Source of the DNA: Haberlea rhodopensis
Lineage: Eukaryota; Streptophyta; Magnoliopsida; Lamiales; Gesneriaceae
Length of the DNA: 64,000 bases
Direction: 5' to 3'
Assembly (NCBI GenBank): GCA_907163345.1
Contig: CAJQUN010000052.1
Span: 2,852,001-2,916,000 of the forward strand
Shown here: positions 57,401 through 64,000 of the stretch, piece after piece
Position numbering within the stretch: position 1 is the stretch's first letter
How the letters are laid out: the number at the start of each line of letters is the position of its first letter
Notes under the pieces: generated by a model
Told to the model about the DNA's origin: nothing
The model's database searches: none
The model's input: only the letters and a program-made list of their open reading frames with translations
Position numbers and translations under genes: made by a program

Positions 57401-60400
57401 AAGTATAAGTGCGGAACGGTCTGTTCTTGTATATGTAAGAACGGCTCGATGGCTAGTATGAAAGAACAAGTGCAGAAATAAGATACACATGATATGTTTC
57501 TGGAAGTTCGAAGGTGGTGTAATCCTTCTACGTCTCCCCTTCTTCCAATTAAGGAAGGTTTATACTAGAAGACTTTGATTTATACAATCCTGTTGTACAA
57601 ACCCGATTCAGACTGGATTTACCTCACTACCAATCTGAAACTCCTAGTCACTCGCTCTGCTCAGACACACTTTGTCTGACAGTTACAATAAGTTTCTCAC
57701 TTCTATTTTTCAACACAGAAAACACAAGATGCGCACAGTGATCCTAAATGATCAAATGTTACAAAGTAAACGTGCTTAAGAATGATTTCAGCTCGAGAGC
57801 TTCTGAGCTTGTAAGCTTGGGCTGTTTTTGCTTTCTTGTGTGTTTTTCAATTGATCAGCAAGAGTTCTTATATTCCCTTTGTTGCATCCTTTTATAGTTG
57901 TATGTACCAACGTCATTATTTCCCTTAAAGTGCAACTTTGACTCTGCTTAAACTCTGAGTAGGCTTCAGTCTTCTTCTTCAGGATACTTGCCGTTCTGGT
58001 TCATACTTTCGGCGACTGTCAGGTAAGCTACTCTTTGTCTTCTTACCTTTTATGGCAATCTTCAGTCTTTGGTCCTTTGTAGCATTAATTACAACATTAA
58101 ATGCTACAATAAATAGCCGTTAATGATTCGGACTGAGGAGCCATTCTTTATGTATCCTTGACTGCTCTGATCTGATAAAGATTGAGATCGATCTGAAGCA
58201 TCGATCTAGTCAGTCTGAAATCCATCGATCCGGTCTGATATATAATATGCCTTATCAGCTTGTTCTGTTTTGAGCTATTGATCTGGCCAGTCTGATTACC
58301 CTCGATCCGGTCTGATATGCTTTGTCATCTTATCAGCTTGATCTGTTTTGGGCGATCGTTCTGGTCAGTCTGATTTCACTCGATCCGGTCTGATATGTTT
58401 TGTCATCTTTAAAATCTCATCGATAAGATCCGGAACTAACAAATTTGTAACTCAGTCGACGTGACAGTAGAAGTTTCTTTTCCCTTAAGTTTTTTCCTGC
58501 CCAGCATCCTAAGCAAATTGATGACACCGCCTCTAGATTGAGCTTCGGGTTGTTCTTCAACATCTCTTTATTGCGTTGATTCACTTGTCTGTTGATTATA
58601 ATACAATTGAAACATATTTTGGAGAGATTGCATTATAGACGTCTTTTTATCGTTAACAATCTTCCCCAAAAATTTAGCATAATATTCAAAAAATATTTCA
58701 TACGAAACTAATCATTGACTAGGATCTAATAAAGTTGTGATGCAGTGCACGTGTGAGATTTGTTCCCAATACTTTATAAATTTAGTTTCCATTGCACTAA
58801 CAAAAGTATGCAAGTCATAGTCATCTCTAAATTCTATAAACTTATCAAACATGTTAAATACTAAAGGATGAAAATAAACAGAAGTTGGATAAGTAACACG
58901 GGAGAAGCATTACATCGCTTCTTTGAAAGTACCTAACAATGATACACAATTTTCAACAAATTCTCAATCCTCATCAGTCAAATAAATACTTTCATCGGTA
59001 TCAGGCATTTGATATGAATTGTAAAATTGAGTTAAAATATCTTTGCAATGTAACATATTATTCAACATATTGTACAACAAATTCCACCTAGTTTCTATTG
59101 GTGATGGAAAAAGAAGATGCTTAAAACCATTAGATAAAAATAATTATTTCCAATCACGCTTAACATGGCTCGTGCGTAACCATTTAGCGCAATATTTTAT
59201 TTTTTCAATACACGCTAAATGATTGTCCTCATAACCAACTTCAACAACCAAATTAATAACATGACATGCACATCTAACATGAAAAAAAAAACACCATCAA
59301 GCATTGGTTTCAGATAGGTCTTTAAACATGCATCGCGTTGTCTAATGTGATTGAAAATATCTTATCCTGAATTCCATAATGTCTACAGGTGTTGAATATA
59401 TATTTAGCAATTACATAACCAGTATGTGCACAATATAACTCATCTAGAGACAAAATCTATTTTTGCATACTCCAATTATCATCAATCAAATGAAAAGTGA
59501 CAACAAGATATGAATCCGAGTTTACATTTGTCCAAATATCGGTTGTTAAGCTAACCCTACAAGGCAAACTAGAAAGATGCTCAAACAATGTATTTCTATA
59601 TTCAACAAATACGTCCATTCAATTTCTTTTTAGTGTGTGTCTAGAAATATGTTTAAACATGGGTTGTATAGACGAATCAAATTCAATAAAACCAGCATGT
59701 TCAGCTTGTATAAAAGGTAGTTCACATCTAATCACACATCTAACAAGTGACCTACAATTAATTTCAACAGTTAAAATAAAATTCGTGCTAGTGAGAACAT
59801 TGATTTGTGCTTGTTTTGATTTTCTACCTAATGGTTGTAACGTTGTCTCCTCAAAATTATATTTTTTTACAAGTGTTTTTTAAATGTTCTGGTGCCTCCA
59901 CCGGAACCACCAACTTTATATGAATATTGTGACTTACATAATTTACAAACTGCAACATATTTGTTAGTAACTTCTTGTTGAGCGAGTTTAAAGTGATCCC
60001 ATATCTTACTTCTTTTGGCACGAGTCGGTTGTCTACTCGCTGCTGTAGTGGTTCCGGATGACTCCACTTGTTGTCTCTCTTGGGCTTGGGCAGCAGGAGG
60101 TTCGGCAGGTTGTTCGGTTTGTTGTGTTTCGACGTTCATAGATGAACCATCAACATTGAGGTCAACAAAAAAATCATAACTTTCATTTAACTCAGGAATT
60201 GGCACAGACAAATTCATTGCCGAAGATAAACTAAGTGATAGACAACCCGGGACGAGACCCTGGCTACGACCAGCGCTGCTAGATTAAGATGTCATTATTA
60301 TATAAGTAAAATACAGATATCACAATGGAGAGAGAAATATGAGATAATAGAATTATACAACTTTGAAAGATTGAATTGTGTGGATTTACAAATCACAACA

Positions 60401-62128
60401 CACATATTTATAGTTTTCTTTTTAAAAAAATAAAATAATAAAAAAAAGAACGTTTGGCAACAACTATTAGCCGTTGCCAAACGTTAACAAAGACAACGGC
60501 TTTATAGTCGTTGCCTTGCTTGCTTTCATTTTTTTTTTTCAAAAATTACCGGTTACGAGCCGTTGCCTTGCTTGCTTTCATTTTTTTTTTCAAACATTAC
60601 CGGTTACGGAATCGGAATCGGTCCGGTAGCACGAAACCGGTGGTGCTACCGGTTTCAAGACACGGAGCCGCTCCGGACCGATTTTTTACCAGTTCCGGAG
60701 CGGGTTGGAACCTATTAGTCCGGTTCCGGTTCATAACCTGGCTAACCGGTTCGGTTCCGGGCCCGGTCCGGATTGACCCGGCCCGATAAGCACCCTAGGT
60801 AGGACCTTGTGAACTACAACTTTGTTCGACCATATCACATATTTTGCCATACTATGGTCGACCAAGCCTGCTATATAAAGCTTGAAAGTCATTCATTTTA
60901 TAAGAATTATGTTCAAATGATTTTGTTGGCAATTTAGGAGTTATTTGGAGATGGAAAAAAAGCTCAAAGTATTCGTATACGAAGAAGGGGAGCAGCCCAT
61001 TTTTCACAACGGTCCTTGCGGAAGCATATATTCTATAGAGGGAAATTTTATGTCCAAGATTGAACGGACGAGATTTCGGACAAGGAATCCTGAGAATGCA
61101 CATGTTTTCTTCCTCCCCTTCAGTGTGGCATCCATAGTGCACTTCATACACGAGAAGAATATTCCGGATCAATGGCGTCCGATGAAACAGACGGTGAGGG
61201 ACTACGTCGATCTTCTTGCTGGGAAATATCCTTACTGGAATCGAAGCTGTGGATCCGAACATTTCATGCTTGCTTGCCATGATTGGGTAATGTAATTATC
61301 TTATTTCTATTTTAAAGTTTACCAAACAGACCAAATTGAGTTGCTCATTCTTGATCTTCCATGAGAAAACGAATTGATCCGAACCAAACTAACCAACACT
61401 CTTACAATTAGACAACTGCATTAAATCACTTTTGTTGGATTATTCCGATTTTGCAGGGGCCTGAACTTTCGAAGTCTGTTCCGGAGCTATTCAAGAACTC
61501 GATTCGAGCCTTGTGCAATGCAAACACATCCGAAGGGTTCCAACCCTCGAAAGATGTGTCAATACCGGAAATCAACCTCCGAGGTGGCGTCATAACCGGC
61601 TTGCTTGGCGGCCCATCCCCATCAAAACGCCCGATCCTCGTATTCTTCGCAGGAGGTCTCCACGGCCCCATTAGGCCGACTCTTTTAGACCATTGGGAGA
61701 ACAAAGATCCAGATATTCAAGTTCACAAATACCTACCACAAAACATATCGTATCACTCAATGATGAGACAAAGCAAGTACTGTATCTGTCCCAGCGGGTA
61801 CGAGGTTGCGAGCCCGAGGATGGTCGAAGCGTTGTACATGGGCTGCGTCCCTGTACTGATTAAAGATCACTATGTGCCCCCGTTTAACGATGTCCTAAAT
61901 TGGAAGTCATTTTCTGTGGAAATTTCGACGGATGAGATTCCTAACATGAAGAAGATTATACAGGCAATTCCGAGGAAACAGTACATAAGAATGCACAAAA
62001 GGGGTGTACAAGTGAGGCGACATTTTGAGGTCAATTTGGTTCCTCAAAGGTATGATGTGTTTCATATGACTCTTCATTCCATTTGGCTGAGGAGACTTAA
62101 CATTCGACTTCTTGAAGAATTAGAATGA
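44621..62128 (+). CDS. GT47 exostosin-type glycosyltransferase with a 14.4-kb intron
   Basis: Four exons, 44621-44950, 46256-46497, 60938-61286 and 61457-62128, all GT-AG, closing to 530 residues. A type II membrane anchor lies at about 22-39 (VLVILFSLVFVSGLVAFF). A variable stem and an amphipathic helical stretch (RVEAMLQQARSAIRNA) follow. The exostosin domain runs from about residue 195, with KLKVFVYEEGEQP, HDWGPE across the exon 3/4 junction, and the C-terminal nucleotide-sugar part (CPSGYEVASPRMVEALYMGC). Plant GT47 members act in the Golgi on xylan, xyloglucan, pectin or arabinan side chains; the acceptor here is unknown. It resembles the Arabidopsis 'probable glycosyltransferase' group including At5g03795. 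Intron 2 (46498-60937) has been inflated by a hAT element that itself contains a Copia element. Exons are undamaged, so the gene may still be spliced. Confidence 0.92.
45300..45625. repeat. Duplicated 125-bp segment around a (TA)n tract, GT47 intron 1
   Basis: AACAACTAGCTTAA, AATCCAG(T/C)GATGAATATTCATTAAAATT and GTTACAATT recur about 197 bp apart (from 45304 and from 45498), separated by a (TA)n tract at 45450-45491. This is a local duplication within the intron. Confidence 0.8.
45866..46089 (-). mobile_element. tRNA-derived SINE, 224 bp, copy 2, in GT47 intron 1
   Basis: On the minus strand it starts GCCCCAAGGGTGTCCGAG, with an A-box region (TGTCCGAGTTGGTGAAAC) and a B box (GAGTTTGATCTC). 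The body is conserved with copy 1, and it ends GGGTTCCCTCTCGTCATC plus an A8 tail. It is flanked by AACATCGCCACT (45854-45865) and AACATTGCCACT (46090-46101), a 12-bp target duplication with one mismatch. It leaves the neighbouring exon 2 acceptor at 46255 intact. Confidence 0.9.
46660..46950. repeat. Dispersed AT-rich repeat, copy 3, in GT47 intron 2
   Basis: Contains TCAAACTTTTAGAACTAATCAAA, GAAACCACTTTTGATAAAAATT, AGGACTATTTTGAATAAAAGC and TGACTATATTTG, shared with 42590-42950. Non-coding. Confidence 0.45.
47414..47750 (-). pseudogene. hAT transposase, C-terminal part beyond the Copia insertion
   Basis: Continues the sequence interrupted at 58447 across the 5-bp duplication AATTT. It contains the hAT dimerisation region read on the minus strand (SIFSTCGRI-like near 47620; CMLTLLKDWFEAE near 47540; DEFVNRYDE near 47470), ending with TAG at 47414-47416. 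At least one frameshift is present. The homologous intact-frame version is at 62999-63664. Confidence 0.85.
47751..48925 (-). repeat. Copia 3' LTR
   Basis: 1175 bp, TGTTAG...CTAACA termini when read on the minus strand. The part nearest the internal region (U3; 48640-48900) has about three copies of an 80-bp unit built on CAGTCTGATT, TCGATCCGGTCTGAT and TTGTCATCTTATCAG. By eye it differs from the other LTR at about ten single positions plus one short G-rich insertion. Confidence 0.96.
48928..48940 (-). other. Copia polypurine tract
   Basis: Minus-strand CAAAAAGGGGGAA, ending two bases before the 3' LTR. This is the expected plus-strand primer. Confidence 0.9.
49179..51698 (-). CDS. Additional large ORF of the Copia element, function unknown
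   Basis: Sense-strand ORF between RNase H and the 3' LTR: 840 codons from MATITHNSLSVEF (ATG 51698-51696) to the stop at 49179-49181, interrupted only by TAG at 50058-50060 (codon 547). The N-terminal ~240 residues look globular (LRTFLECGTVVYESEIRELF; SPMTLAKTFGLPNSGLTEFG), of a type found in plant repeat-derived proteins ('putative plant transposon protein' domain, by impression). A basic and proline-rich linker follows (KPRVKRKL; long Pro/Thr/Ser run). Then come a helical segment, a threefold DQTAEQIP repeat near codon 555-575, and a C-terminal coiled coil (MTASIGSLQRGINDLFSQQ) ending KKKEKKKDF. No signal peptide or membrane span is visible, so an envelope role is not supported. Start chosen as the first Met after the disordered upstream frame. 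Confidence 0.7.
52083..55519 (-). pseudogene. Copia pol: protease, integrase, reverse transcriptase, RNase H
   Basis: Protease: YLDSGCSRHMTG with the catalytic Asp near 55200. Integrase (54850-53944): zinc-binding HINF...CEACQMGK, then core residues in HMDQTGP, RSDKGTEF and NGVAERRNR (D, D, E). Reverse transcriptase (53925-52840): RLVARGFRQEEGIDF and the YVDD box at 53007-52996. RNase H (52868-52083): YSDADYAGC, TAEAEYLA and SRTKHIDIRHH. Breaks seen: TGA at 55026-55028, a frameshift near 54880, TAA at 53941-53943 between integrase and RT, and a frameshift near 52830 between RT and RNase H. Domains are otherwise well conserved. Confidence 0.93.
55520..57211 (-). pseudogene. Copia gag
   Basis: The ancestral start is the ATG at 57211-57209 (MASFNKIPMF), but a TAG at 57158-57160 sits 18 codons in, where relatives carry tryptophan. 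The frame is then open for 542 codons from 57148. Seen in it: a capsid-type (UBN2/DUF4219-like) region, a CCHC zinc knuckle CYNCGKTGHFIADC at about 56341-56300, a Lys/His/Arg-rich stretch after it, and a heptad-rich C-terminal part. It binds element RNA and builds virus-like particles in active relatives. A TGA at 55520-55522 closes the frame before protease. Confidence 0.9.
57246..57257 (-). other. Copia primer-binding site
   Basis: TGGTATCAGAGC on the minus strand, two bases inside the 5' LTR. It is complementary to the 3' end of initiator methionine tRNA, the standard primer of plant Copia elements. Confidence 0.95.
57260..58441 (-). repeat. Copia 5' LTR
   Basis: 1182 bp, same termini and U3 repeat array as the LTR at 47751-48925. 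It has a G-rich insertion near 57288-57299 (GGGGGGGTGGGGGGTG against a shorter run in the partner). This LTR would drive transcription of the element leftward. Confidence 0.96.
58447..60217 (-). pseudogene. hAT transposase, N-terminal and central part (broken)
   Basis: Starts MNLSVPIPELNE at 60217. An Ala/Gln/Glu-rich linker (about residues 36-60) is followed by a BED-type zinc finger (KIWDHFKLA; CKLCKSQYSYK; TRTFKKHL). A TAA then stops the frame at 59867-59881. Beyond it, transposase core text continues in pieces (SLPCRVSLTTDIWTN near 59560; SYLVVTFHLIDD near 59490; CRHYGIQDKIF near 59360; TLLDPSQ near 58730) with more stops and shifts. The frame ends where the Copia LTR begins at 58441. hAT transposases cut and paste DNA using an RNase H-like fold; this one is dead. 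Confidence 0.88.
60420..60620. repeat. Inverted and direct repeats near the hAT 5' end
   Basis: AACGTTTGGCAAC (60449-60461) pairs perfectly with GTTGCCAAACGTT (60473-60485) around an 11-base loop. Just beyond, a roughly 47-bp unit (CGTTGCCTTGCTTGCTTTCA, T-run, ACCGGTTACG) is present twice, from about 60512 and 60559. These are probably subterminal or promoter repeats of the hAT element. Confidence 0.75.
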
Positions 62129-62325
62129 TTTTTTTCTTTTTCTTTTTGGTTTTTGTTTGTGGTAAAATTATGTTGGACACCGAATATGTAGCATGTGAGA
62201 TTCAATTTTCGAACATAAATTTAATGTAAAATATGTTATTCATTCACTAGTTTATTATACAAATTTTAAATATATTATGATATTTTTAATGAATAGGCGA
62301 AAAACACCATATTTCTTTATGACGT

Positions 62326-62677
62326 TGTTGGGGTTCAACAATTGCCTCTGCTTTGTGATCGGTCGAACACGTGGCGCTTGTGCCAGTGTATGGATGAAAA
62401 GATTGATGTTGCGCCATTACCCTTAACTATAGTTATTGGTAAAGCGGTAAGCGTTCGATCCTACAATTGGTATCAGAGCCAAGGTCGCGTGTTCGATTCC
62501 CATGAGTTGCAGAGAGTGCAATTATTGGGGGAGGGATTGTTGGGGTTCAACAATTGCCTCTGCTTTATGATCGGTCGAACACGTGGCGCTTGTGCCAGTG
62601 TATGGATGAAAAGATTGATGTTGCGCCATTACCCGTAACTATAGTTATTGGTAAAACGGTAAGCGCTCGATCCTACA
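62326..62677 (+). mobile_element. 352-bp TRIM retrotransposon with 140-bp LTRs
   Basis: LTRs at 62326-62465 and 62538-62677 are each exactly 140 bp, TGTTGGGG...ATCCTACA, with about four differences. A primer site, TGGTATCAGAGC, lies at 62468-62479, two bases after the 5' LTR. A polypurine run, GGGGGAGGGA, lies at 62527-62536, one base before the 3' LTR. The internal region is only 72 bp and codes for nothing. The target duplication GACGT is exact (62321-62325, 62678-62682). It sits about 200 bp past the GT47 stop codon. Confidence 0.96.
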
Positions 62678-62726
62678 GACGTGTGTCGGAAGTGTGTTAT
62701 TTTTTACAAATCACGGTGGGTAAAAT

Positions 62727-64000
62727 TAGGGGTGCTTAACGGATCGAACATGTCCGATCCGGAACCGACTGGTTCCGGATAAACACGGAACCAGTCCGGT
62801 CCGTTGAGCAACCGGATCGGATCCAGTTCGATCCTTTTTTTTTTTGAATGTTTTGTGAAATTTTTTATTTTTGATATTGTAAATGTTTCCCCAATATTCA
62901 TCACAAATTCAATATATTTCTTCTTCATTTCATAATATAAATGCATACTAATAATTGTAAGAGATGGCAATTGAAAATTTAAATAAAAAAATTACTATTT
63001 AGGACTCTTCATAATTGATAAGTATTGTTTTGGCTTTCTCTTCTTCTTGCTCATCATAATGATTTACGAATTCGTCAACCGCCCCATCTCTTCTATTCTT
63101 ACATTCTGCTTCAAACCAATCTTTAAGTAATGTGAACATGCATAACGAATCAGCAGATAGACTGTATTCTCCAATAATTCGGCCACATGTTGAGAATGCC
63201 GATTCAGAAGCGACGCTTGAAACTTGTACCGCATACACGTCTCTAGCCATTTTGGCTAAGATAAGGAATTGTGCTGCACTTGTCTTCCACAATTGTAAGA
63301 CGTCGAATTTGTCTTCCGTTAGAAATTGATAATTCAGATAAATTTGCAACTCAGTCGACGTGCTAGTAGAATGACCTTTTCCCTTAAGTTTTTTCCTGCC
63401 TAGCATCCTAAGGAAATTGATGCCCCCACCTTTAGATTGAATTTGGGGTCGTTCTTCAACAACCCTTTGTTGCGATGATTCACTTGCCTGTTGATTATAA
63501 TACAATTGAAACATATTTTGGAGAGATTGTATTGTAGACATATTTTGATCGTCAACAACCTTCCCCAAAATTTTTGCATAATATTCAAAAAATATCTCAA
63601 ATGAAGATAAACATTGACTAGGATCTAGCAATGTTGCGACGCAGCGCATGAGATTTGTTCCCAATACTTTATAAATTTAGTTTTCATTGCACTAACAAAA
63701 GCGTACAAGTCATAGTCATCTCTAAATTCTATAAACTTATCAAACATGTTAAATACTAAAGGAATAAAATAAACGAAAGTTTGATAAGTAACACCGGAGA
63801 AGCATTCCATCGCTTCTTTGAAAGTACCTAACAATGATACACAATTTTCAACAAATTCCCAATCCTTATTTGTCAAATAAATACTTTCAAACTATCAGGC
63901 ATTTGATATGAATTATAAAATGGAGTTAAAATATCTTTGTAAGGTACCATAGCATTCAACATATTGTACAACGAATTCCACCTAGTTTCGATTAGTGATG
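62727..64000 (-). mobile_element. hAT transposon, 3' part, running out of the window
   Basis: TIR TAGGGGTGCTTAACGG begins at 62727. GGATCGGATCC-rich subterminal sequence follows, then transposase on the minus strand. The C-terminal 221 codons (63664-62999) are open, including TLLDPSQCLSSFEIFFEYYA and the dimerisation motif SESAFSTCGRIIGEY. Further transposase continues at 63876-63625 in another frame (FVENCVSLLGTFKEAMECFS), so a shift or stop separates them near 63650. The other end, and so the target duplication, lies outside; the left candidate 8-mer is GGTAAAAT (62719-62726). This is the best-preserved coding copy of the family here. Confidence 0.9.
62999..63664 (-). pseudogene. hAT transposase C-terminal ORF
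   Basis: A 221-codon open stretch covering the end of the RNase H-like core and the hAT C-terminal dimerisation domain (LQIYLNYQFLTEDKF; ARDVYAVQVSSVASESAF), ending with an acidic tail (YDEQEEEKAK) and TAG. The Met at 63664 is internal, since family copies continue upstream. It serves as the reference for reading the broken copies at 11360-13064 and 47414-60217. Confidence 0.85.

Larger units (their letters stand above)
47751..58441 (-). mobile_element. Ty1-Copia retrotransposon, full length, with extra ORF (SIRE/Maximus-like)
   Basis: LTRs are at 47751-48925 and 57260-58441, both TG...CA, with a 5-bp target duplication AATTT at 47746-47750 and 58442-58446. Orientation is minus: primer site at 57246-57257, then gag (57211-55520), protease-integrase-RT-RNase H (to 52083), an additional ORF (51698-49179), the polypurine tract at 48928-48940 and the 3' LTR. 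Integrase before RT defines the Copia order. Size (10.7 kb), 1.2-kb LTRs and a large ORF after pol suggest the SIRE/Maximus lineage. Frames carry several stops and at least two shifts, so this copy is not autonomous, although the LTRs are almost identical. Confidence 0.96.
47088..60797 (-). mobile_element. hAT transposon in GT47 intron 2, interrupted by a Copia element
   Basis: The left end is TAGGGGTGCTTAACGG (47088 on) and the right end GATAAGCACCCTA (to 60797). The exact 8-bp duplication GGTAGGAC flanks it at 47080-47087 and 60798-60805. Transposase parts run right to left: a BED zinc finger (60217-59867), a degenerate middle, and a C-terminal dimerisation part (47750-47414). Without the 10.7-kb Copia insert it is about 3.0 kb. 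Subterminal regions are dense in GGATCGGATC/CCGGTTCCGG words, the likely transposase-binding repeats. The coding region carries stops outside the Copia insertion, so it was probably already inactive. Confidence 0.94.

Noticed and set aside
60852..61280. 142-codon minus-strand ORF
   Set aside because: Exact antisense of GT47 exon 3, whose sense translation matches the exostosin family and splices in phase.
62468..62500. tRNA-like TGGTATCAGAGCC and GTTCGATTCCC, considered as a tRNA gene
   Set aside because: It sits exactly between two 140-bp LTRs as a primer-binding site and has no acceptor stem, so it is TRIM interior.

Overview
The window is nuclear DNA from a flowering plant, almost certainly a eudicot. 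Genes have GT-AG introns, AT-rich intergenic space and plant-specific families (alpha-expansin, C1-type zinc finger, PPR/DYW, GT47 exostosin). About half of the sequence is transposable-element DNA. The large extra ORF of the Copia element resembles repeat-derived proteins I remember from resurrection-plant (Gesneriaceae, Lamiales) annotations; that placement is from memory and tentative.

Host genes, left to right: a CHY-zinc-finger/RING ubiquitin ligase (1229-3914, minus, 12 exons); an intronless two-finger C2H2 repressor of the ZAT type (18952-19752, plus); a 12-exon WD40 ribosome-biogenesis gene, UTP12/WDR3 (25536-32105, plus); a 3-exon alpha-expansin (32518-34778, minus); a mitochondrial DUF1992/DNAJC28-like gene (36135-38092, minus); a wrecked DYW-class PPR gene related to Arabidopsis EMB175 (39067-41712, plus); and a GT47 exostosin-type glycosyltransferase (44621-62128, plus, 4 exons). 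For every multi-exon gene called intact I checked splice sites and reading phase by hand, and they close into one frame. The PPR pseudogene followed by the GT47 gene mirrors the neighbouring Arabidopsis pair At5g03800 / At5g03795, so this is probably an ancestral gene pair of which one member has died here.

The mobile DNA is well preserved and can be read in layers. Intron 2 of the GT47 gene has grown to 14.4 kb because a hAT transposon (47088-60797, 8-bp target duplication GGTAGGAC) landed in it. A 10.7-kb Copia retrotransposon (47751-58441, 5-bp duplication AATTT, LTRs nearly identical) then landed inside the hAT transposase. The Copia element carries an extra sense-strand ORF of 840 codons between RNase H and its 3' LTR. 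Other elements with defined ends are: an RTE-type LINE with a 19-bp target duplication (4767-8048) holding a 183-bp solo LTR; a 352-bp TRIM retrotransposon with 140-bp LTRs and only 72 bp between them (62326-62677); an older TRIM (17451-18037); two 224-bp tRNA-type SINEs; and five members of one hAT family, including two short non-autonomous copies, one of them inside the PPR pseudogene.

The remaining intergenic DNA (about 8.1-11.3, 14.8-18.7, 19.8-25.4, 34.8-36.1 and 41.7-44.6 kb) holds microsatellites, diverged tandem duplications, MITE-like repeats and two related LTR-like blocks with clusters of GATCGATCG words. I found no rRNA or tRNA gene and no CRISPR array.
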